Origin: Phycisphaerae bacterium
GTDB taxonomy: Bacteria; Planctomycetota; Phycisphaerae; Phycisphaerales; SM1A02
NCBI GenBank assembly: GCA_030432455.1
Contig: JAUIHC010000010.1
Coordinates: 1-17,701 of the forward strand
Length of the DNA stretch: 17,701 nucleotides
Direction: 5' to 3'
Both the position numbers and the translations under genes were made by a program. Below are positions 7,078 to 12,972 of the stretch, piece by piece. Each line of letters begins with the position of its first letter. Positions within the stretch are counted from its first letter, which is position 1. The notes under the pieces were generated by a model. The model ran no database searches and was not told the origin of the DNA. It saw only the letters and a program-made list of their open reading frames with translations.

Positions 7078-8541
7078 CTAGGGAGTGAGGAGCGTCGGAA
7101 TCACATCGGTCAATCGCCCCTCGAGGGCGAGGTGGTGCCACGCCGCCAGCGGTCGAAGATCCTCGGGAAGATCCCCGCCTCCCGCGGCGGCCCGCCCGAG
7201 TCGTCGGACGGAGGCCTCGTCCGGTTCGCCCCCGCGGGCAAGCGCCAGCAGGGCGAGACTGCGGGTGCGACGATCACGAGCCGAAGCATATGGAGCCGCG
7301 ACCTCCGCGGCGTCCGCGGTGCCGGCCTGGACGAGTCCGCGAAGCAGGATCTCGCGGGTGGCGTCGTCGTCCGCAGCGTCGGCCAGCAGGCGGCCCACCC
7401 GCGCCGGGGACGCGGCCGCGAGGCGCTCGGCCGCCCGCAGAACGACATCGACCATCGCCACCCGTCGATTGGTGGTGCCGGTGTCGATCATCGCGACGAG
7501 GACGTCGGGCGGCACCTCGCCGTCGGGGAGGTCGAGGAGCCAGCGGATGGTCGGGAGATGGCCGAGCCGGACCGCTTCGATCGCCTGCGTCGGACGGTCC
7601 TCGGGGGCGGCGATGAGCATCGCCCGCACCGCCTTCTGCAGGTCGTCCTCGCTGGGGAGGGTTGAAGCGGCGTTCGCGGGAAGCGGGCGGTTCGCGGACG
7701 CCAGCAGCATCGCGGTGGGGATCGCCCGGTCGGCGTCGGTGGCCGCGGCCAGCGCCGTCCACGCGGCGCCGCCGGCGTCGGGATCGAGCCGCAGGAGGGC
7801 CAGAACGACCGCGGCCCGCAGGGCGTCGTCGGCCGCTCGATCATCGACCGCGTCGAGGATCGCGAGGAGTCCGGGGGTCGCCTCCAGCCGTTCGAGCGCG
7901 GTCACCGCTTCGAAGATCGCGCGGTCGCGGTCGTCGGGCCGCAGATCGCCGAGTTCGGCGAGCCAGCCGGCGACCGATCCCGGTGCGGAGGCCTCCAGGC
8001 ACCCGGCCGCGATCCCGCGGGCCATCGGAGAGGCGTTCGGATCGGCGGCGAGGGCGGAGAGCCGCGGCCTGGCGTCGGGGCCGGTCGCGCGACCGGCGAG
8101 GATCGCGATCGCCACCGGGGCGGCATCGGGAGCGGAGGTCGCCAGCAGGCGGGTCGCGGTGTCGGAGTCGAGCCGGTCGTCGGCCAGGAGTCCGACCACG
8201 AACGCCGCCCGGGCATCCTCCTCGCCGAGGCGATCCCGCAGCCGCTGCGGATCGGCGCCCCTGATCGCGGCCTGCATCGCCGCGGTCGTGCGGATCGACG
8301 CCGAGGGATGGTCGAGCAGGACCTCGAGCAATCGGGCGATCTCCGGCACGTCCGCGTCGTCGAGGGCGATGACCGCGCCGGGGATGCCGTCTGGACCGAT
8401 GGCGCGTCGCAGCACCGAGACGCTCGCGGCCACGGGATCGATGCGGCCGTACGGATTCACATCCTGTGCCACCACCGGCGTGGAGACGAGCGGGAGCGTC
8501 GTCAGACTCAGGAGGCTCGCAAGGACGATCGAAGGCCGCAT
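7078..8541 (-). CDS. Secreted HEAT-repeat-like protein of unknown function
   Basis: The 487-residue product starts with a signal peptide (MRPSIVLASLLSLTTLPLVS, cleavage probably near residue 26 before QDVNPYG). It should therefore act in the periplasm or outside. The rest is almost entirely Ala/Leu/Asp-rich alpha-helical repeats of about 30-40 residues, such as PEIARLLEVLLDHPSASIR followed by TTAAMQAA, and ARPRLSALAADPNASPMARG. This is the pattern of HEAT/Armadillo-like solenoids. No catalytic motif is visible. It begins 26 bp after dnaA and ends 29 bp before the DegT-like gene (8 bp if the upper start is used), so the three may form one transcript. A strong GGAGG sits too far (24 nt) from the ATG to serve it, whereas TACACT ends 7 nt before the ATG. 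A scaffold or protein-binding role is an inference only. Confidence 0.8.
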   Translation of the reverse strand: MRPSIVLASLLSLTTLPLVSTPVVAQDVNPYGRIDPVAASVSVLRRAIGPDGIPGAVIALDDADVPEIARLLEVLLDHPSASIRTTAAMQAAIRGADPQRLRDRLGEEDARAAFVVGLLADDRLDSDTATRLLATSAPDAAPVAIAILAGRATGPDARPRLSALAADPNASPMARGIAAGCLEASAPGSVAGWLAELGDLRPDDRDRAIFEAVTALERLEATPGLLAILDAVDDRAADDALRAAVVLALLRLDPDAGGAAWTALAAATDADRAIPTAMLLASANRPLPANAASTLPSEDDLQKAVRAMLIAAPEDRPTQAIEAVRLGHLPTIRWLLDLPDGEVPPDVLVAMIDTGTTNRRVAMVDVVLRAAERLAAASPARVGRLLADAADDDATREILLRGLVQAGTADAAEVAAPYASARDRRTRSLALLALARGGEPDEASVRRLGRAAAGGGDLPEDLRPLAAWHHLALEGRLTDVIPTLLTP

Positions 8542-8548
8542 CCGGCGG

Positions 8549-8554
8549 AGTGTA
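8549..8554 (-). promoter_or_regulatory. Candidate -10 element close to the HEAT-like gene start
   Basis: TACACT on the minus strand ends 7 nt before the ATG at 8541, in the 26-bp dnaA-downstream gap. The same hexamer followed by TCC is also found at the + strand promoter candidate at 11626. No -35 is recognisable. Such spacing would give a leaderless transcript. Confidence 0.3.
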
Positions 8555-8567
8555 CGCCGCGGCCTCC

Positions 8568-10067
8568 TCAGCCGCGTCGCAGCGTGCTTCGGATCTCGTC
8601 GACGAGGTCGCGGAGTCGAACATCGCCGCCGTCGGTCGCGGTGACGGTCTCGTCCAGCTCCAGCTGCCGACGAATGCGTCGATCTGCGGTGTGCACGGTC
8701 GAGTGCGTGGTCCGTCCGAGCGCCGAGGCGATCTCGGGGAAGCAGGCGTTGGTCATCTCCCGGGCGAGGTAGGCCGAGAGCCCGCGGGCGAGCACCACGC
8801 GCCGGTGCCGACCGTTGGAGAGCAGGTCGTCGTGCTCGACCCCGACCGCCTCGCAGACGACCTCGAGGATCCGGGCCAGCCGGATCGGGCGTCCGCCGGA
8901 CGAGGTGGACTCGTCACCGAGCGCCCGCTGGACCGCGATCGATCCGATCTCCTCGTGCCGATCGAGGCCGTCGATCCGGGCCAGCGCATCCAGCCGGGCG
9001 AGACCGCCGAGCAGTTCACGGACCGACCCGACGCACCGCGAGGCGAGCGTGTCCATCGCCGACTCGTTGAGCAGGAGCCCGCGCTGCGCGGCGAGGCGTC
9101 GAACCAGTCGCACGCGGAGGTCTCGGTCGGGCCGCTCCAGGCGAACGACCATTCCCGAGAGGAAGCGGCTGGTCAGCGGGCCGCTGAATCGGTTGACGGT
9201 GCGGGGATGCGCGTCGCTCGCGACCACCACGGTCGCGCCGCTCATCGCGATCGCATCCACGGTGTGGAGGAACTCGCTCTGCGTGGCGCTCTTGTTCGAG
9301 AGGAAGTGGACGTCGTCGATCGCGAGCAGATCGAGGGAGCGCAGCCGCTTGCGGAACGCGTCGAGCTCCTGATGGCGGACCGCCTGGATGTACTCGTTGG
9401 TGAACTGCTCGCCGGTGACATACCGCACGCGGGCCCGCCGGTCGAGCAGTCGGCGTCGGGCGCACAGGCCGCGGAGGAGATGGCTCTTGCCGATGCCGCA
9501 GTCGCCGTGGATGAACAGGATCGACGCGGCGCCGTCCAGATCGCCGGCCACCCGGCTGGCGGCGTCGAAGGCGAGGCGGTTGGACTCGCCGACCTCGAAC
9601 TCCTCCAGGCTCGGCTCGGCGTCGCGTCGGTCGCGGGTGCGACGGCGTCCGGCTCGGGCGGTGTCGCGGTCTGGCGCGGGGGCCGGGGCGGGCGTGGCGG
9701 GGCGATCGGTCGCCGGGGTGGGGCGATCGCGGACCGCCAGCCGGACCTCGGCGGTCTCTCCGAGTTCCGCGCGGGCGGCGATCTGGATCGCCTCGCGGAA
9801 GTGCCGCTCGATCCAGTCCGCGACGAACCGGCTCTCGGCTTCGACGCGAAGCGAGCCGTCCTCGATGACGAACTCGGTGCCGCGGTCGAACCACATGTCC
9901 CACCGGCGAGGTCCGACCCGACGGGCGACCTCGTGGCCGATCCGGGTGCGGGTGTCCGTCGCGGGGGCGGGCCGGCGGGCGTCACCCGCCGCGGTCGGTC
10001 GGGGGCTCGCCGAGCGAGAATCGAGTGAGGCGGCCACCGAATCGACGGGTCGCGGGATCGTGCTCAT
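8568..10067 (-). CDS. dnaA: Chromosomal replication initiator DnaA
   Basis: DnaA binds DnaA boxes at oriC and melts the duplex. The 499-residue protein has domain I near 40-113 (VGPRRWDMWFDRGTEF, WIERHFREAIQIAA) and a Pro/Ala/Arg linker at about 114-155. The AAA+ core carries Walker A GDCGIGKSHL (188-197), Walker B LLAIDDVHFL (247-256) and the arginine-finger region LTSRFLSGM (R301). Domain IV has LARGLSAYLAREMTNACFPE, then IASALGR and TTHSTVHTA up to about 461. The last motif replaces the usual RDHTTVLHA, keeping His and Thr but losing the Asp and shifting the Arg. Start ATG follows GGAGGT by only 3 nt, which is close but strong. No dnaN, recF or gyrB is adjacent; neighbours are a GNAT gene and a HEAT-like gene. 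A divergent second DnaA cannot be excluded. Confidence 0.93.
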   Translation of the reverse strand: MSTIPRPVDSVAASLDSRSASPRPTAAGDARRPAPATDTRTRIGHEVARRVGPRRWDMWFDRGTEFVIEDGSLRVEAESRFVADWIERHFREAIQIAARAELGETAEVRLAVRDRPTPATDRPATPAPAPAPDRDTARAGRRRTRDRRDAEPSLEEFEVGESNRLAFDAASRVAGDLDGAASILFIHGDCGIGKSHLLRGLCARRRLLDRRARVRYVTGEQFTNEYIQAVRHQELDAFRKRLRSLDLLAIDDVHFLSNKSATQSEFLHTVDAIAMSGATVVVASDAHPRTVNRFSGPLTSRFLSGMVVRLERPDRDLRVRLVRRLAAQRGLLLNESAMDTLASRCVGSVRELLGGLARLDALARIDGLDRHEEIGSIAVQRALGDESTSSGGRPIRLARILEVVCEAVGVEHDDLLSNGRHRRVVLARGLSAYLAREMTNACFPEIASALGRTTHSTVHTADRRIRRQLELDETVTATDGGDVRLRDLVDEIRSTLRRG

Positions 10068-10550
10068 CTGACCTCCGGGGGAGACGGGGATTCAGAACAG
10101 CCATGTCGATCGCGCCACCGACGACGCGGCGTGACTTCACTGCGACAGGGCTGGATTCGGAGTCCGTTCCCGGAGGTCGGCGTCCCGGAGTCGGCGTGGC
10201 CGGCGGAATCGGGCGGGGTGCGGTCGAGCCGCTCGCGCTCCGATCCGGCGCCGGTGACGTCGAGTCTGCGGCGTCGATCTCTCGTGTCCCGCTCCGTGGT
10301 TCCGAAGTCGGCGGGGCGCCGGTGAGGGCGACCTCGATCGCGACGGAGTCACGGTGGGCTCGCTCGTCCTTGAGCGATGTGCGGAATGTAGTCGCCGTCG
10401 GACGCGGTTCCGGATGCCGTTGGTCGCTTCACCCGGGTCATAGGGCCGGGTTCCCTTGCGCCGTGCGGGATTGCGACCGGGTAAAAAAAGTAATCCACCG
10501 TGTTCAGATTCGGTTGGCGATCAGGTGTGGAAGACCTGCGCATTCGTGGA
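10068..10550. other. 483-bp gene-free region upstream of dnaA; promoter and possible partial oriC
   Basis: No convincing coding frame is seen. The one AT-rich spot is a run of seven A at 10483-10489. Around it, at 10491-10499 (TAATCCACC), 10526-10534 (TGTGGAAGA) and 10545-10553 (CGTGGATCA), stand three sequences. Each matches the consensus DnaA box TTATCCACA, or its complement, at 7 of 9 positions and keeps the TCCAC core. The last one runs 3 bp into the GNAT stop. This could be a DnaA autoregulatory region or an origin fragment. The rest of the gap (10068-10480) is GC-rich and shows nothing I can name. Read on the minus strand, the T7 run could also end the GNAT transcript, but no good stem precedes it. 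Confidence 0.4.
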
Positions 10551-11504
10551 TCAGTCGGCGCGAACCGATCGGACGAGGGCGAGCCGTCGCAGCGCGAATC
10601 GGAATCCCGCGCGTCGGTAGAGCCCCACCGCCGGGAGGTTTGCGCGATCGACCGCGAGCACGATCGTGCGGGCGGGATCGTCGTCGAGGGCTGCGAGCCC
10701 GAATGTCAAGAGCGCGCGTCCGAGTCCGCGTCCGCGCACTTCCGGCGCCAGACCGAGATACACCAGTTCCACGGTCGTGCCTTCCTGATTCCGGTTGAGC
10801 AGCAGCGCCCCGGCGTCTCGGCCATCGACCCGCAGAAGATGCCACGCACCCGGGATGGGCCGACCGGAGGCGAGATGTCCGTCGAGGATGTCCTCGGGCC
10901 GTCGAAGCCCGGCAAGGCCGGGGCAGTCGAGGGTGTTCTCGTAGGTCCGGCCCAGCAGGGTCACCAGGCGAGATCGTTCCTCGGGGCGCCACGGCTCGAT
11001 CTGGACCCCGGAGGTCAGCGGTGGGGAGGTCACGGTGCCGAACCGGGGGATCGGGCGTTCGAGGTAGTCGAGTTCGGCCAGTCGTCGGAATCCGCCGGCG
11101 AGGAAGATCGCCTCCTCGTCGGGCGCGGCGGGGTCCAGCAGCGACTGGGCCAGATCGATGTCGTGATCCCGCAGGGCGTCGACCGTGATGTCCACGAGTC
11201 GTCCCACCGCGGTCGTGCGGGCGGGCACGGCGGCGCGGCTCGCGAAGACCGTGGCCGTCCGGCCGGCGGCGGGGGCGGCGAGCGCCGTCGCCTCGATCCG
11301 ACCCGCGGAGTCGACGAGCGACCAGACATGCTCCAGCGGGAGCCGCGTCGAGGCGGCGAAGTCGAGAAACCGGGCGGCGGCCGCCCGATCGCCGCGAACG
11401 AGGACCCGGACCGCCTCCTCGATGCGGTCGGGGCCGATCCGCTCGACCCGGAAGCCCGGGGGGAGGTCGCCGGCATCCATTGGACTCGTGGAGGCCGCGG
11501 ACAT
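10551..11504 (-). CDS. GNAT-family N-acetyltransferase
   Basis: The 317-residue protein belongs to the acetyl-CoA-dependent GNAT superfamily. The C-terminal domain (about 165-310) carries motif A, VELVYLGLAPEVRGRGLGRA, with the pyrophosphate-binding RGRGLG at 257-262. It also carries motif B, ANLPAVGLYRRAGF, at 288-301. The N-terminal half (about 17-150) looks like a second, degenerate GNAT-like domain (ATVFASRAAVPART, then EAIFLAGGFRRLAELDYLER), an arrangement seen in MshD-like proteins. Mycothiol synthesis itself is not implied. The acceptor substrate is unknown. The ATG at 11504 is chosen; an in-frame GTG at 11513 would add three residues. Only a weak AGGTG precedes the ATG, and a TATAGG sits 8 nt upstream. 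It is divergent from the secreted-protein gene and lies upstream of dnaA on the same strand. Confidence 0.85.
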   Translation of the reverse strand: MSAASTSPMDAGDLPPGFRVERIGPDRIEEAVRVLVRGDRAAAARFLDFAASTRLPLEHVWSLVDSAGRIEATALAAPAAGRTATVFASRAAVPARTTAVGRLVDITVDALRDHDIDLAQSLLDPAAPDEEAIFLAGGFRRLAELDYLERPIPRFGTVTSPPLTSGVQIEPWRPEERSRLVTLLGRTYENTLDCPGLAGLRRPEDILDGHLASGRPIPGAWHLLRVDGRDAGALLLNRNQEGTTVELVYLGLAPEVRGRGLGRALLTFGLAALDDDPARTIVLAVDRANLPAVGLYRRAGFRFALRRLALVRSVRAD

Positions 11505-11554
11505 GGTTCGCACCTATACCACCGGCCGTTCCCGATCGGCGAGTGGCGGCGGCC

Positions 11555-11594
11555 GAGGGGGGTGTGCAACCCTCTCTCCGGTTCCCGCGGAGAG
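11555..11594. repeat. Two inverted repeats in the divergent GNAT/secreted-protein region
   Basis: GAGGG (11555-11559) pairs with CCCTC (11570-11574), with an inner GGGT/ACCC pair around GTGCA. Next to it CTCTCCG (11574-11580) pairs perfectly with CGGAGAG (11588-11594) around a 7-nt loop. The first element resembles the palindrome GGGGTGCACCCC at 12397-12408 in front of the rpmA promoter. Possible operators; no regulator is identified. Confidence 0.4.
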
Positions 11595-11622
11595 TCCGTC
11601 GGAGATGACGACCGGCGGATCC

Positions 11623-11631
11623 TGATACACT
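11623..11631 (+). promoter_or_regulatory. Candidate extended -10 promoter for the secreted protein
   Basis: TGATACACT reads as an extended -10 (TG-n-TACACT) 31 nt before the ATG at 11663. No convincing -35 is seen, which fits the extended type. The sequence from the -10 onward (TACACTCCCCGCTTC) matches the rpmA promoter (TATACTCCCCGATTC) at 13 of 15 bases. Confidence 0.5.
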
Positions 11632-11662
11632 CCCCGCTTCGCCCCTCGGAGGTACGTCCACG

Positions 11663-12352
11663 ATGGTCCAGATCCGGTTTCTCGGCGGCCTGTCGGTCGT
11701 CATGCTGTCCGCCCTGCTCGGGCTCGCGGCGTCGTCGGCGGTTCCGGCGGCCGCCACGCCGATCACCCGCGTCGCGGGCGATCGAGACTGGCAGATCGAC
11801 TTCCAGCCCGGTGATCTGCGGCTCTATGTGGATCCCGCGGACGGCCGGTACTACTGGTACTTCACCTACACGGTCACCAACCTGACCGAGCGGGACCTGG
11901 TCTTCGCGCCGCGGATCGAACTGTTCCTCGACTCCGGCGAGATCCTTCGGTCAGGCCGCGGAGTCCCGACGCGGGTCGTCGATCAGCTCAAGCGGCTGCT
12001 GGGCAACCCGCTGCTGGAGGATCAGAACCGGATCATCGGCGACCTTCGGGTGGGCCGCGAGAACGCCCGCACCGGCATCGCCATCTGGCCCGCCGAGGAT
12101 CAGCAGGTCACCGAACTCACGCTCTTCTTTCAGGGGCTCTCCAGCGACCGCAAGGACGTCCTTCATCCCGAGACCGGTGAGAAGGTGGCGCTGTATCGGA
12201 CCCTCCGCCGCGAGTATCTCGTGCCGGGCGATCCCGAGGCCCGTGGGTCGACCCCGCTGGAGCTCTCGGCCAAGGGCAACCGCCGCGGTCCCGAGTGCGA
12301 GATGGAGTTCCAGATCGGTGGTCGTCCGGCGGGCTGCTGGATCTATCGCTGA
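11663..12352 (+). CDS. Secreted protein of unknown function
   Basis: The 229-residue product starts MVQIRFLGGLSVVMLSALLG and has an Ala-rich signal peptide ending near residue 31, so it is exported. The mature part begins with a segment rich in Tyr and Trp (LRLYVDPADGRYYWYFTYTV, then TNLTERDLVF). This looks like a beta-sandwich strand pattern as in extracellular Ig-like domains. It also has a charged middle (RTGIAIWPAEDQQVTELTLF) and two Cys residues near the C-terminus (ECEMEFQIGG, GCWIYR) that could form a disulfide. I do not recognise the family. The ATG is supported by GGAGGT 9 nt upstream. It precedes rpmA by 173 bp, but rpmA has its own promoter, so the two need not be one operon. Confidence 0.8.
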   Translation: MVQIRFLGGLSVVMLSALLGLAASSAVPAAATPITRVAGDRDWQIDFQPGDLRLYVDPADGRYYWYFTYTVTNLTERDLVFAPRIELFLDSGEILRSGRGVPTRVVDQLKRLLGNPLLEDQNRIIGDLRVGRENARTGIAIWPAEDQQVTELTLFFQGLSSDRKDVLHPETGEKVALYRTLRREYLVPGDPEARGSTPLELSAKGNRRGPECEMEFQIGGRPAGCWIYR

Positions 12353-12357
12353 CCATG

Positions 12358-12387
12358 CCTGATCCTGCGTGATCCTGCTGGATCAGG
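12358..12387 (+). terminator. Hairpin after the secreted-protein gene
   Basis: CCTGATCC (12358-12365) pairs perfectly with GGATCAGG (12380-12387). Inside, TGATCC (12370-12375) can instead pair with GGATCA around a 4-nt TGCT loop, because TGATCCTGC is directly repeated at 12360 and 12370. The stem begins 5 bp after the stop codon. No T-run follows, so termination is likely but not shown. Confidence 0.45.
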
Positions 12388-12408
12388 ACGATCGAGGGGG
12401 TGCACCCC

Positions 12409-12437
12409 TTGGACCGTTCGGCGGACTTCGCTATACT
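12409..12437 (+). promoter_or_regulatory. Sigma70-type promoter of rpmA
   Basis: TTGGAC at 12409-12414 and TATACT at 12432-12437 are separated by exactly 17 bp, a near-consensus housekeeping promoter. The predicted start of transcription is near 12444, leaving a leader of about 80 nt. A 12-bp palindrome, GGGGTGCACCCC (12397-12408), abuts the -35. Confidence 0.75.
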
Positions 12438-12446
12438 CCCCGATTC

Positions 12447-12505
12447 TCGCGGTCGATCGTGACCGCGACTCGTGAACCTCTTCCAGTCCTCCCCTCGGTG
12501 GGAGG
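12447..12505 (+). promoter_or_regulatory. Two-hairpin leader of rpmA
   Basis: Two perfect stems lie between the predicted transcription start and the rpmA ribosome site. TCGCGGTC (12447-12454) pairs with GACCGCGA (12461-12468) around 6 nt. CCTCCC (12488-12493) pairs with GGGAGG (12500-12505) around CTCGGT. The true Shine-Dalgarno GGAG is at 12516-12519. Ribosomal-protein leaders often bind their own product; that is an inference here. Confidence 0.5.
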
Positions 12506-12525
12506 CCCAGTGATCGGAGCCAGTC

Positions 12526-12843
12526 GTGGCACATAAGAAGGGCCAGGGATCGTCGAAGAACGGTCGCGACTCGAACGCCCAGTACCGTGGCATCAAGCTC
12601 TACGGTGGTCAGGAGGCCAAGGCCGGCTCGATCATCGTGCGTCAGTGCGGCACGCCTTTCAAGGCGGGCTATCTGGTGCAGCGATGCAAGGACGACACCC
12701 TGATGGCCCGTGCCGACGGCACCGTCCGCTTCCGTGGTCGCTTCGTCGACATCGTCCCCGCCGACCCCGCCATGCCGCGGTTCAAGGTCGTGGACGACGC
12801 GATCGCCGCCCGGAACGAGGCCAAGAAGGCCGCCAGCAACTGA
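12526..12843 (+). CDS. rpmA: 50S ribosomal protein L27
   Basis: L27 is a large-subunit protein whose N-terminus reaches toward the peptidyl-transferase centre. The 105-residue product starts MAHKKGQGSSKNGRDSNAQY, close to the canonical N-terminus, and no cleavable extension is seen. It then has IKLYGGQEAKAGSIIVRQCG and a TLMARADGTVRF strand. The C-terminal region (GRFVDIVPADPAMPRFKVVD and a Lys-rich end) makes it about 20 residues longer than the roughly 85-residue E. coli protein. Start is GTG with GGAG 6 nt upstream. In most bacteria rplU (L21) is directly upstream; here that place is taken by a secreted protein. obgE follows after 129 bp, as is usual. Confidence 0.96.
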   Translation: MAHKKGQGSSKNGRDSNAQYRGIKLYGGQEAKAGSIIVRQCGTPFKAGYLVQRCKDDTLMARADGTVRFRGRFVDIVPADPAMPRFKVVDDAIAARNEAKKAASN

Positions 12844-12889
12844 TCCCGACGCGGGATGCCGATTCGGCGTCCCATCATCGACGAACCAC

Positions 12890-12919
12890 CGACGCCTCGG
12901 TCCCAAGACCGAGGCGTCG
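12890..12919 (+). terminator. Strong hairpin between rpmA and obgE
   Basis: CGACGCCTCGGTC (12890-12902) pairs perfectly with GACCGAGGCGTCG (12907-12919) around the loop CCAA, a 13-bp GC-rich stem. It lies 46 bp after the rpmA stop. No T-run follows, so it may be a partial terminator or an RNA processing/stability element that sets a lower level of obgE than of rpmA. Confidence 0.65.
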
Positions 12920-12934
12920 TATCGTCACCCAACG

Positions 12935-12955
12935 ATTCTCCATTCTCCATTCTCC
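12935..12955. repeat. Tandem ATTCTCC, three copies
   Basis: ATTCTCC occurs three times without change at 12935-12941, 12942-12948 and 12949-12955, followed by a looser CTCTCC at 12965-12970. It fills the space just before the obgE ATG where a ribosome site is expected. This leader is pyrimidine-rich, with no purine Shine-Dalgarno. Confidence 0.85.
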
Positions 12956-12972
12956 CCGCATCCACTCTCCCC

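Noticed and set aside
7085..8644. 519-codon plus-strand open frame opposite the HEAT-like gene
   Set aside because: The translation is almost all Arg, Ser and Ala. The minus strand has a signal peptide and regular helical repeats.
8466..10028. 520-codon plus-strand open frame opposite dnaA
   Set aside because: It is fully antisense to a clear DnaA with all motifs; no domain is visible in the plus-strand translation.
10470..10530. Intrinsic terminator of the GNAT gene using the T7 run on the minus strand
   Set aside because: The only possible stem (CCAC with GTGG) is 4 bp with a very long loop, so it is too weak to call.
10137..10543. Small open frames of 64-71 codons in the dnaA upstream gap, on both strands
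   Set aside because: No ribosome site, no recognisable composition or motif, and they overlap one another.
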